Source: Mesorhizobium kowhaii
Lineage (GTDB): Bacteria > Pseudomonadota > Alphaproteobacteria > Rhizobiales > Rhizobiaceae
Length of the DNA: 64,000 bases
Reading direction: 5' to 3'
Assembly: GCF_003253745.1 (NCBI RefSeq)
Contig: NZ_MZXV01000027.1
Span: 62,001 to 126,000, forward strand
Both the position numbers and the translations under genes were made by a program. The number at the start of each line of letters is the position of its first letter. Within the stretch, counting starts at the first letter, position 1. The notes below the pieces were generated by a model, which was not told the DNA's origin, searched no databases, and saw only the letters and a program-made list of their open reading frames with translations. Positions 1 through 7,011 of the stretch are shown one piece after another.

Positions 1-1
1 C

Positions 2-349
2 GACGGCGCCGGCGGCGCGCGCGGCCATTCGACCGCGATCTATTTCCTGCTGGAGCAGCACCAGGTTTCGGCCTGGCACCGGGTCAAGGACGCCACCGAG
101 GTCTGGCATTTCCATGCCGGTGCCCCGCTGGCGTTGTCGATGAGTGAGGAAGATGGCGCCGTGTTCGAGCAGGTGCTCGGCGCCGAGCTGGCGGCGGGCG
201 AGCGGCCGCAGATCGTCGTGCCGGCAGGCTGGTGGCAATCGGCGCGCAGCCTGGGCGAATGGACCCTGGTCGGCTGCACCGTCGCACCGGGCTTTGAGTT
301 TGCCACCTTCGAGCTGGCCGAGCCAGGCTGGCAGCCGGGAACGCCCTAG
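2..349 (+). CDS. cupin family protein (DUF985-like), 5'-truncated by window edge
   Basis: The frame is open from base 2 to a TAG at 347-349, giving 115 visible codons of the C-terminal part. The segments HSTAIYFLLE, SAWHRVKDATEVWHFHAG and PAGWWQSA, ending in VAPGFEFATFELAE, are the hallmark of the small DUF985 cupin fold: a short beta barrel with histidines facing the pocket and a tryptophan pair near the C-terminus. Family members are cytosolic and of uncertain enzymatic role, so no substrate can be named. The start lies outside the window. An intergenic repeat begins directly at the stop codon. Confidence 0.8.
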   Translation, partial: DGAGGARGHSTAIYFLLEQHQVSAWHRVKDATEVWHFHAGAPLALSMSEEDGAVFEQVLGAELAAGERPQIVVPAGWWQSARSLGEWTLVGCTVAPGFEFATFELAEPGWQPGTP

Positions 350-492
350 AGTGCGTTGAGATTCAGGTCAGGCCGAGTCGAAAACGGTGAGTTCCGAGAA
401 CCGGAGCGGAGCGTACTTTTGGTACGTGAGCACCGGAAGCGCAGGAACCCGCCGTTTGCAGGCCGGCATCACCTGAAGCTCAATGCACTCTT
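350..492. repeat. imperfect inverted-repeat intergenic element (about 140 bp)
   Basis: The ends, GAGTGCGTTGAGATTCAGGT and the reverse complement of ACCTGAAGCTCAATGCACTC, pair as long inverted arms, with a GC-rich mosaic interior. The layout resembles the mosaic intergenic elements scattered through rhizobial genomes; I recognise the interior as a type common in Mesorhizobium but cannot count copies here. The right arm reaches the TAA stop (491-493) of the convergent gene, and the left arm starts at the stop of the cupin gene. No protein-coding signal is convincing inside it. Confidence 0.7.
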
Positions 493-1162
493 AACTCAGC
501 AGGAACCCAAGGGTAATCGCCAGTTGGGCGGCATAGTAGAGCGCCCAGACGGCAAAGCGCATCCAGACGCGATGCGGCGAGATGGCGGCCACCAGGAATT
601 TTTCTGCGGCGAGCAGCCCGTCCGATGCCATGAACAGCAGCGCGCCGCCGATAATCGAAACGCTGCCTGTCGTCAGCGCCGAAATGCCCATGGCGAGGAT
701 GGCCGCGACATAGACGGCGATCGGGACACGCAGGCCTGGACCGACGCGACGCCAGAGCGCCGCCAGCATGACGATCGCGAACACCGCCATTGCCAGTGCG
801 ATCGCCCCGCGCCACGATTCGGCGCCAAGCAATTCCAAGCCGCCACTGCGCAGGAAGAGCGCGACATAGACGATATGGGCGACGAGAAAACTGGCCAGCC
901 CGCCGAGAAAGGCCTTTTCGCCGTCGCGAGACAGGAAAGCGTCGCCAACGGCGCTGAGCGCAAGGGCCATGACCAGCAGCGGCGGGCCGCCTTGCAGCGC
1001 CGCCAGCACGGCAAGCATCGCCACGGCGAGCGTCTTTGCCGCCGAGCGGGCGAGCGTCGGCGGCATGCCTGATGTGAAGGCGTAGATCACCGCCGCCACC
1101 AGCGAAAAGATCAGTGTTGCATTGGCATTGGCGTCGATGCCGCCTAGAAACGGCATCGTCAT
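491..1162 (-). CDS. YhhN family (lysoplasmalogenase-like) integral membrane protein
   Basis: 223 residues, almost entirely hydrophobic, with seven to eight predicted membrane segments. The pattern SAVGDAFLSRDGEKAFLGGL, a later ALLFMASDGLLA and the C-terminal WALYYAAQLAITLGFL match the YhhN/TMEM86 family, whose characterised members hydrolyse the vinyl-ether bond of lysoplasmalogens. The role in this organism is inferred only from family. The ATG at 1162 overlaps the stop of the upstream yddG-like gene by four bases (ATGA), so the two are probably translationally coupled. The stop codon lies in the arm of an intergenic repeat. Confidence 0.8.
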   Translation of the reverse strand: MTMPFLGGIDANANATLIFSLVAAVIYAFTSGMPPTLARSAAKTLAVAMLAVLAALQGGPPLLVMALALSAVGDAFLSRDGEKAFLGGLASFLVAHIVYVALFLRSGGLELLGAESWRGAIALAMAVFAIVMLAALWRRVGPGLRVPIAVYVAAILAMGISALTTGSVSIIGGALLFMASDGLLAAEKFLVAAISPHRVWMRFAVWALYYAAQLAITLGFLLS

Positions 1163-2052
1163 GCTTCGGCTCCGCTTTCGGTCGCGGCCGGCTTGCGCAG
1201 GAACAGCGACTTTGCCGCCAGTGCCGCCCCGCCGGCGATGAGCACACAGGCGGCGAGAATGCGCAGCGACGGCTCGGCGACGCCGGCCGCGATCAGCACC
1301 AGTGTCGACAACAACGGCGCCGCATAGCTTGCCGCGCCGAGCACCTGTATGTTGCCGCGCTTGACGCCGATGTCCCAGGCGTAGAAGGCCGCTCCGACCG
1401 GCATCAGCCCAAGCCCGAGCACGGCCAGCCACTGGCCGACACCGTCCGGCAGCACGGTCTCTTCCAGCGCCAGGTGGCAGGCGAGCGACAGCACCGCGGT
1501 CGCCGCACAGAACCAGGTGACGATGCTGGTCGGCACCGACGGGAAGCGCCGCGACAGAAGCGAATAGGACGACCACAGCACGGCGCAGACGGCGGCCATG
1601 GCATAGCCAAAGGCGTAGCGGGCATCGAAGGCGAGACCGCCGCCCTTGGTGACGATCAGCACGGTACCGGCAAGGCCGAGCAGCGCGCCGACGACATGGT
1701 TCCAGGCCAGGCGCTCGCCCGGCATCAGCGCCGAACCAAGCACAATCAGCAGAGGCCACAGATAGGCGATCAGGCTCGCCTCCACCGCCGGCGCATTGCG
1801 CAGCGCGGTGAAGTAGAAGAAGTGGTAGCCGAACAGGCCGGCAATGCCGATCAGCCAGACCTGCGGCGGTATCTTCTGGCTCTTGTCGGCAGCGGGCATG
1901 AACAGCCGCGCGACAAGCCCGACCCCAGTGCCGATCGAGAAGGTGATCGCCGACAGCAGGAACGGCGGCACCTGACCGGAGGCATCCGTGAGCAGCGCCA
2001 GCAGCGCCCACATGGCGACCGCGGAAAAGCCGATGAGTGTTGCGCGCGCCAT
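1159..2052 (-). CDS. yddG: YddG-type aromatic amino acid exporter (EamA/DMT family)
   Basis: 297 residues with ten membrane segments in two EamA repeats, the DMT-superfamily layout. The start MARATLIGFSAVAMWALLA and GLFGYHFFYFTALRNAP are typical of the YddG subgroup, which exports aromatic amino acids and other metabolites across the inner membrane. The ATG at 2052 has GGAG seven bases upstream. A 23-bp tandem duplication has copied this start region, leaving a second SD-ATG just upstream in another frame. It overlaps the YhhN-like gene by four bases. Confidence 0.8.
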   Translation of the reverse strand: MARATLIGFSAVAMWALLALLTDASGQVPPFLLSAITFSIGTGVGLVARLFMPAADKSQKIPPQVWLIGIAGLFGYHFFYFTALRNAPAVEASLIAYLWPLLIVLGSALMPGERLAWNHVVGALLGLAGTVLIVTKGGGLAFDARYAFGYAMAAVCAVLWSSYSLLSRRFPSVPTSIVTWFCAATAVLSLACHLALEETVLPDGVGQWLAVLGLGLMPVGAAFYAWDIGVKRGNIQVLGAASYAAPLLSTLVLIAAGVAEPSLRILAACVLIAGGAALAAKSLFLRKPAATESGAEA

Positions 2053-2095
2053 TCTGTCTCCAGTGGCGTGCCCATTCTGTCCCCAGTGGCGCGCC
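2050..2095. repeat. 23-bp tandem duplication carrying a ribosome binding site and start codon
   Basis: Two 23-bp units, 2050-2072 and 2073-2095, differ at only two positions. On the minus strand each unit reads a G-rich ribosome binding site, then ACAGAATGG. The downstream copy starts yddG at 2052. The upstream copy has an ATG at 2075 that is out of frame with yddG. The last base of the array is the first base of the upstream gene's stop codon. Confidence 0.85.
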
Positions 2096-2880
2096 TATTG
2101 TATCGCTTCGAAACGCCTGGCGCTGATGGTCAAGGTGCCGATCTGCGTTCCAACCGTGGCGTGGATCGGCGCATATACGCCGGTTTGGCCGAGCGGTGCA
2201 AACGTCACCATCATGCGGCTGCGGTCCTTCAGATAATTGATCGCCTTGCGGCCCTTGCGGTAGCCCGCCACCGGCTCGAAACCCATCCGGCAGGTGACGG
2301 TATCGCCCTTGTAACCCGGCACCGAGATCGTGCCTTTCGAATCGTAGCTCAGCGTTAGATCGGCGCGCATCTCGCCATCATAGAACTTCACCGTGCGACC
2401 GCAGACCTGGTCGAGACTGTCGGCGTGGATGACCGTGGCGGCCATCGGATCGAGCACCGATGCCAGGTCGCTGGCGCCAAGCGGCACCCAGTTGTTGGGG
2501 TCGCGCTTGCCAGGCGCGGGGATGACCTGCGTCGAGGTGACCGTGCCATTGGCAAAGCGGATATCGACCACCGATGCCTTCTTGCCGGAGGTATAGTCGG
2601 CACGAAACGCCTGCGGCACCATCTTCTTGCCCGAAATCGTGCCTTTGGACGAGATCGTGCCCTGTGTATCGTCGAACAGCTTGGCGAGACCGGCAGCGCT
2701 GACGCTGCCTTCGATCGCGTAGGCGCCGTTCTCATAGTGGCTGGAAAACGTTGATTTCGCTATCGAAAGACCAAGGAACGACACCGTGTACTCGCCCTTG
2801 AACGACTGCGGCGAGGCAGCTGCGGCGGACGGCAAGGCAATGGCAAGCACGGCAGCAAGGGCGTGAGACGAACGAAGCAT
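2095..2880 (-). CDS. DUF3108 domain-containing exported protein
   Basis: 261 residues from the ATG at 2880. Residues 1-22 form a signal peptide (hydrophobic stretch ending SAAAASP). The mature part FKGEYTVSFLGLSIAKSTF, YTSGKKASVVDIRF and VCRxxF-like PGYKGDTVTCRMGFEPVAGY are characteristic of DUF3108, a periplasmic beta-rich fold of unknown function found widely in proteobacteria. It is probably soluble in the periplasm. It lies upstream of yddG with only the tandem duplication between them, and is divergent from rpmB. No enzymatic role can be assigned. Confidence 0.8.
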   Translation of the reverse strand: MLRSSHALAAVLAIALPSAAAASPQSFKGEYTVSFLGLSIAKSTFSSHYENGAYAIEGSVSAAGLAKLFDDTQGTISSKGTISGKKMVPQAFRADYTSGKKASVVDIRFANGTVTSTQVIPAPGKRDPNNWVPLGASDLASVLDPMAATVIHADSLDQVCGRTVKFYDGEMRADLTLSYDSKGTISVPGYKGDTVTCRMGFEPVAGYRKGRKAINYLKDRSRMMVTFAPLGQTGVYAPIHATVGTQIGTLTISARRFEAIQ

Positions 2881-3011
2881 GGCGGCATCGGGTCCTTGAT
2901 TTTTGGCCGGAGGCGGGCAACTCCGGGCTGGCATGTCCCAATGAGACCGCTTATAGGATGAATTCCGGCCTTAATATGAAATGCCGGGCGCGTCCGTGGG
3001 CATACCGGAGC

Positions 3012-3040
3012 TTGACGCACCGGCGAAATGCAACTATGGA
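3012..3040 (+). promoter_or_regulatory. sigma70-like promoter for rpmB
   Basis: TTGACG at 3012-3017, a 17-base spacer, and TATGGA at 3035-3040. Transcription would begin near 3047, giving a leader of about 90 bases before rpmB. The match is to consensus spacing and sequence only. Confidence 0.5.
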
Positions 3041-3135
3041 ACGCCAACTTTTTCCATAAGGCCGCCAGACTAGAACCGCGCGCCACCCGGCGTGGGCACA
3101 AGGTTTGGCAGACCCGAGAACTGAAGGTTAGAACT

Positions 3136-3432
3136 ATGTCCCGCACCTGCGAACTCACTGCCAAGGCAGTCATGTCCGGCAACAATGTGAGCCACGCCAA
3201 CAACAAGACCAAGCGTCGCTTCCTGCCGAACCTCGTCAAAGTGACGCTGATCTCGGAAGCGCTGAACCAGAACGTGCGCCTGCGCATTTCCGCCAACGCG
3301 CTGCGTTCGGTCGAACATCGCGGCGGTCTGGATGCCTTCCTGGCCAAGGCCGACGTCAAGGAACTGTCGCAGCGCGCGCGTCTGTTGAAGAAGCAGATCG
3401 CCAAGAAGCTCGCCGACCAGCCTGCTGCTTAA
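3136..3432 (+). CDS. rpmB: 50S ribosomal protein L28
   Basis: 98 residues. The opening [20 protein letters not shown] and [11 protein letters not shown], plus a basic C-terminus, identify bacterial L28, a large-subunit protein. Length is normal for alphaproteobacteria. The ATG at 3136 is chosen because the L28 family begins exactly here; the upstream in-frame codons have no homology. There is no CxxC zinc ribbon, so this is the zinc-independent form. A weak GC-rich hairpin follows the stop codon. Confidence 0.97.
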   Translation: MSRTCELTAKAVMSGNNVSHANNKTKRRFLPNLVKVTLISEALNQNVRLRISANALRSVEHRGGLDAFLAKADVKELSQRARLLKKQIAKKLADQPAA

Positions 3433-3543
3433 CATCGTTTAAAGGCGGGGGACGACCGCCTTGGGCATCGGATCGAATCCGCAAGGTTCGGCAATCCGGT
3501 GCTCAAATACGAAGCGAGCACAGCCCGATGGGCATGACGCTCC

Positions 3544-3574
3544 GCTGGTTCCATTACCCAGGATAAAAAAATGA
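3544..3574 (+). promoter_or_regulatory. preQ1-I riboswitch aptamer overlapping the start codon
   Basis: The order is P1 5' strand CTGG (3545-3548), conserved TTC (3549-3551), CAT (3552-3554), an unpaired C at 3557, P1 3' strand CCAG (3558-3561), an A-rich linker ATAAAAAA, then ATG. It lines up element for element with the Bacillus queC aptamer (GGTTC, lone C before the P1 3' strand, ATAAAAAA). The pseudoknot P2 would form from loop CAT and the initiator ATG, hiding the start codon; AGGA (3560-3563), the likely SD, overlaps P1. Ligand binding should therefore shut off translation. The downstream gene encodes a queuosine-precursor transporter, the expected target. Confidence 0.75.
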
Positions 3575-4251
3575 ATTCCTTCTCGCGATACCTGCCCTTC
3601 GTGGCCGCCATGGCGCTTGTCGTCGTGGCGTCGAACATTCTCGTGCAGTTCCCGATGCAGGGACAGATCGGCGACCTGTCGCTGGCCGACCTGCTGACCT
3701 GGGGCGCCTTCACCTATCCCTTCTCGTTCCTGGTGACCGATCTCGCCAACCGCCGCTACGGGCCTGCCGTGGCACGCAGGATCGTCTTTGTCGGCTTCAT
3801 GACGGCGGTGATCTGCTCGATCCTCGTCCCGCCCTTCCTGTTCCGCCACGGCCTGATCGAATTCGAGACCGCCGCCGACCGGCTGGTGCGCATCGCCGCA
3901 GCGTCCGGCGCGGCGTTCCTCTGCGCGCAATTGCTTGACGTGACCGTGTTCAATCGGCTGCGCCGGCAGAGCTGGTGGCGGGCGCCGATTGTCGGCACGC
4001 TGGTCGGCTCGGTGTTCGACACCGCCGTGTTCTTTACCGTCGCTTTCTCTGCCGCTTTCGCCTTTGCTGGTCCCAACGACAGTTTCGCGCTCGAAACCGC
4101 ACCGTTGATGGGCGTGTTCCATGTCGACGCCATGCGCTGGGTTTCCTGGGCGCTTGGCGACCTCAGTGTGAAGCTTATCATCGCCATTGTGGCACTCATC
4201 CCCTACCGGCTGCTCGCCGCCCGCTGGAGCCAGCCGGCTGTTGCGGTCTAG
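3571..4251 (+). CDS. queuosine precursor transporter (VUT/YhhQ family)
   Basis: 226 residues with six to seven membrane segments. TWGAFTYPFSFLVTDLANRRYG is the family signature of the COG1738/YhhQ carriers that import preQ0/preQ1 for tRNA queuosine synthesis; VFDTAVFFTVAF and MRWVSWALGDLSVKLIIA also fit. The ATG at 3571 follows AGGA with seven-base spacing and lies inside the putative preQ1-I pseudoknot, so supply of the modified base would feed back on import. A GTG-initiated methyltransferase-like gene follows after three bases, so the two are probably cotranscribed. Confidence 0.88.
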   Translation: MNSFSRYLPFVAAMALVVVASNILVQFPMQGQIGDLSLADLLTWGAFTYPFSFLVTDLANRRYGPAVARRIVFVGFMTAVICSILVPPFLFRHGLIEFETAADRLVRIAAASGAAFLCAQLLDVTVFNRLRRQSWWRAPIVGTLVGSVFDTAVFFTVAFSAAFAFAGPNDSFALETAPLMGVFHVDAMRWVSWALGDLSVKLIIAIVALIPYRLLAARWSQPAVAV

Positions 4252-4254
4252 GCC

Positions 4255-4935
4255 GTGATCCCCTGGGTTCAGCTCGATTCGGCAAAGACCCCGGATGGCG
4301 GACAAGAGCTTCGCCTCAAGCGGCGCGGTTCTGAATTCTCGATCATGCTCGGCACCAACGAGCTGATGAACAGCCGCCTCAGCGGCTCCGAGGAAGCGCT
4401 GGCAAAACTGTCCTGCCAAAGGATTGCCAGCCATCGGCAACCGAGGATCCTGATCGGCGGGCTCGGCATGGGTTTTACCTTGCGCGCCGCTCTCGCCGAA
4501 CTCGGCAATGATGCCGGCATCGTTGTCGCGGAGCTGGTGCCGGCGGTCGTCGCCTGGGCACGCGGCGCGATGGCCGAGGTGTTTGGCGACTGCCTCGACG
4601 ATCCGCGCGTCACTGTTCAGGAGACCGACGTTGGCCAGCTGATACGCTCTGAGCCCGCAGCCTGGGACGCCATCCTGCTCGATGTCGACAACGGCCCGGA
4701 AGGCATCGTCCACAAATCCAACGATGCGCTTTACAGCCTGCACGGCCTCGGAGCCGCACGCACCGCCCTCAAGACGGGCGGTGTCTTGGCGGTGTGGTCG
4801 CAAGGCACGGATAGCGGCTTCACGCGGCGGCTTAAGCAGGCAGGCTTCGTGGTCGAGGAGGTCAACACGCGCGCCAACGGCAAGCGTGGCGCGCGCCATA
4901 TCATCTGGATAGCCACCAACGGCCCACGATCCTGA
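4255..4935 (+). CDS. spermidine synthase-like SAM-dependent protein
   Basis: 226 residues, starting at a GTG at 4255 three bases after the transporter stop. ILIGGLGMGFTLRAAL is the nucleotide-binding motif I of the spermidine synthase/methyltransferase fold, followed by an acidic strand IVVAELVPAVVAWA and DAILLDVDNGPEG. Family members called 'spermidine synthase' in rhizobia are usually of unproven substrate. It lacks the long N-terminal beta hairpin of true SpeE, so polyamine synthesis is uncertain. Spacing suggests an operon with the queuosine-precursor transporter. Confidence 0.75.
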   Translation: MIPWVQLDSAKTPDGGQELRLKRRGSEFSIMLGTNELMNSRLSGSEEALAKLSCQRIASHRQPRILIGGLGMGFTLRAALAELGNDAGIVVAELVPAVVAWARGAMAEVFGDCLDDPRVTVQETDVGQLIRSEPAAWDAILLDVDNGPEGIVHKSNDALYSLHGLGAARTALKTGGVLAVWSQGTDSGFTRRLKQAGFVVEEVNTRANGKRGARHIIWIATNGPRS

Positions 4936-4959
4936 GCGAAAGCCGGGCAGCGGATCGGT

Positions 4960-5443
4960 TTACTTCGACTTCTGGAGTTCTGCGCCAAGGGCTTCCAACA
5001 GCCCGCGGGTTCCCTCTTCCCGTCCCTTGGCGGAATCGACACCGTCGAAAAAGGCGCCCTGCTCGGTATAGGTCAGCCGCGTGCCATTGCCGGAGGGCGT
5101 CAGCTCCACGGTGGTCAGCGTTGCCGACATTGGCTGCGGCCCGATCGCCATCCTGTAGGAGAAGACAATGCGCTGGTCGGGAACGATGTCCTGGAACTGC
5201 GCGTCGAGCCTGACCTCCGGGCCGCCGGCATAGCTGAAGCGGGACACCTCGCCACCGCCGACGCGGAAGTCGAAGCTGAATTCAGCAATGGCAAAACCAT
5301 CGCCTTCGACCCGCCAGCGCCGCACGGTCGCCTTGTCGGCGAAGGCATGGAAGACTTGGGTAGGCGATTGCGGATATCCGCTCGATGGTGAATGTGGAGT
5401 GGATGACGGAATGCTCGTCTTTCACGGGGGCGATCTGGTTCAT
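4960..5443 (-). pseudogene. SRPBCC/AHSA1 family gene with a frameshift
   Basis: From the ATG at 5443 the reading is MNQIAPVKDEHSVIHSTFTI-ER; then, one base later, the frame changes to YPQSPTQVFHAFADKATVRR and continues through the AHSA1-like core (WRVEGDGFAIAEFSFDFRVG, later PDQRIVFSYRMA) to a TAA at 4960. The shift falls near 5377 and corresponds to one extra base or two missing bases. Family members bind hydrophobic ligands in a helix-grip cavity. ArsR-SRPBCC pairs are common, and here the arsR stop overlaps this ATG by four bases. The shift could be a genuine mutation or a sequencing error. Confidence 0.75.
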
Positions 5444-5808
5444 GTCTGTTCGTCCTTTTCCTGATCTTGAACTTTCGAGGGCGATTGGCCTGTCTCGGCC
5501 AGGATCTGGCCAAGACGGTCGAGGTGACGTTCCGCCGGTATGCGGCGTTCCGTGATCCAGTCGGCGAGCGGGGCAAGCCCACCCGGTTCGATCCGGCAGG
5601 TGCGCACCCGTCCGATCTTTTCGCTACGGATCAGCCCGCAGGCCTCCAGCGTCTGCAGATGTTGCAGCACGGCGGCGAACGTCATGCCGAACGGCTCCGC
5701 CAACTGGCTGACGGTGGCCGGTCCGCGGCTCAACCTTTCCAGGATCTGCCGGCGGGTGGGCTCGACCAGAGCCCGCAAGATGCTGTCGATCTCGGAATAG
5801 TTAAGCAT
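5440..5808 (-). CDS. ArsR/SmtB family transcriptional regulator
   Basis: 122 residues with a winged helix-turn-helix: LRALVEPTRRQILERLSRGP, TVSQLAEPFGMTFAAVLQHL (recognition helix) and a wing near IRSEKIGRVRTCRIE. No cysteine metal-binding motif is visible, so it probably senses something other than thiophilic metal, as in ArsR-SRPBCC pairs. The ATG at 5808 is preferred because the promoter -10 ends only seven bases upstream. The stop overlaps the SRPBCC start (ATGA), implying coupling. Confidence 0.88.
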   Translation of the reverse strand: MLNYSEIDSILRALVEPTRRQILERLSRGPATVSQLAEPFGMTFAAVLQHLQTLEACGLIRSEKIGRVRTCRIEPGGLAPLADWITERRIPAERHLDRLGQILAETGQSPSKVQDQEKDEQT

Positions 5809-5861
5809 GGACTTGAGTATTGCGAGGTCAGCGTCAATTGTCAAGTCTGGACTAAAGTATT
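5808..5861 (-). promoter_or_regulatory. arsR promoter with two direct repeats (candidate operator)
   Basis: On the minus strand TTGACA (5844-5839), a 17-base spacer and AATACT (5821-5816) form a near-consensus sigma70 promoter. Transcription would start at about 5809, one base before the ATG, giving a leaderless or almost leaderless mRNA. The 14-mer TGGACTNNAGTATT (plus-strand reading) occurs at 5808-5821 and again at 5848-5861, exactly 40 bp apart. One copy covers the -10 and the other sits upstream of the -35, a plausible layout for autorepression. Confidence 0.6.
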
Positions 5862-5982
5862 TTGATGAACGAGGCCGCGGCTGGAAAAGGCCGTCGACAT
5901 CGGAAGCTTGGGAAGCAAATGACGCGCGCCGGACACCCGCCGCGTCGGGAGTCGCCACTGGCCGTCCCCGGCCAGGCGTTGT

Positions 5983-7011
5983 TCAATCCTGGTGCAGGAT
6001 GAATTCCAGATAGAGGTTGCGCTGCAGGATCGAGTGGTTGTCGTCGGAGATCAGCGACACCATCAGAGCGCCGTCGTCGCGGGTCCAGACGTCGAGCCCT
6101 TCCATATTGTCTATCTGGTAGCCCATGTCGGCCTCCAGCAGCACCGGCCCGTCGGCAACGGCGCCTTTCTCGACGCTTTCGCCATAGATGCGCCGCAGCC
6201 GCATCTTGACGCCGCGCGCCATCGAAAAACTGCGCTCCAGCAACAGCAGGTCTCCATCCGGCAGGAAGGCGCCGTCGGTGATGTCGAAGTCGCCGTTGCG
6301 CTTGACGGTGAACACACCCTTGTGCGGCCCTTCGATGATGGCGGCATAGATGTTGCCGGCCTTGTCGAGGCTCTTCTCGGAGACCACCACCAGCCCGCCC
6401 TGATGCTGGCCATTGGCATTGGCATGGGTGACGGTCTCGAAGCCGCGATTCTGGCGCAATTCCCGGGCCGGCACGAGGAAATCCAGCTGCTTGAACGGCG
6501 CCTTCATGCCAGCCGGGTCGATCTTGAACTGGGCAACGTGGTGGTCGCGCTCGAAGCCGACAGTGGCGATGCCGTCCTTGACGGCGAGGCCTTCGGCGTC
6601 GACCTTCCACTTCTCGTCGATCGCCCGGCCCGTTTCGTCGACCATCTGCTGCATGCGGAAATTCTGGATGCCGGACGGCCGCTTGTCGGCGTCGCGGACC
6701 GCCGTTCCGAAGAACCAGAAACCGGTGTCTGCAACGCCGATGAAATCGCTGCCGGCTTTGAGAAAGCGGAAGGCCGACAGCGCCCCGAAATCGCGCGTCG
6801 GCGAGGTCATTTCCAGCCCGCCGACGAATTCGAATGGGCCGAACTGTTTGTCGGCGCGGCCGATTTGGAATTCGGTGATCGGGCGGGCCGAGATTTCGAC
6901 CGGTTCGACCGAGGTCGAGCCGGCCGAACCGGCCAGCGCCGAAGCCGCGCCGGCAAGCAGGGCAATGGCGGCGAAAAGCGTCTGCTGGAAGCCGCCGCGC
7001 GAAAAGATCAT
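5983..7011 (-). CDS. esterase-like activity of phytase family exported protein
   Basis: 342 residues with a signal peptide at 1-27 ([18 protein letters not shown]). The sequence has repeated beta-blade motifs: [57 protein letters not shown] and [14 protein letters not shown]. These fit the 'esterase-like activity of phytase' beta-propeller family (PF13449), secreted proteins whose substrate is mostly unknown. Its start overlaps the cobT stop by four bases, so it may be cotranscribed with cobST, although nothing links it chemically to cobalamin. Confidence 0.8.
   Translation of the reverse strand: MIFSRGGFQQTLFAAIALLAGAASALAGSAGSTSVEPVEISARPITEFQIGRADKQFGPFEFVGGLEMTSPTRDFGALSAFRFLKAGSDFIGVADTGFWFFGTAVRDADKRPSGIQNFRMQQMVDETGRAIDEKWKVDAEGLAVKDGIATVGFERDHHVAQFKIDPAGMKAPFKQLDFLVPARELRQNRGFETVTHANANGQHQGGLVVVSEKSLDKAGNIYAAIIEGPHKGVFTVKRNGDFDITDGAFLPDGDLLLLERSFSMARGVKMRLRRIYGESVEKGAVADGPVLLEADMGYQIDNMEGLDVWTRDDGALMVSLISDDNHSILQRNLYLEFILHQD

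Noticed and set aside
356..1072. A 238-codon rightward frame
   Set aside because: It spans an intergenic repeat and the antisense of the YhhN-like gene.
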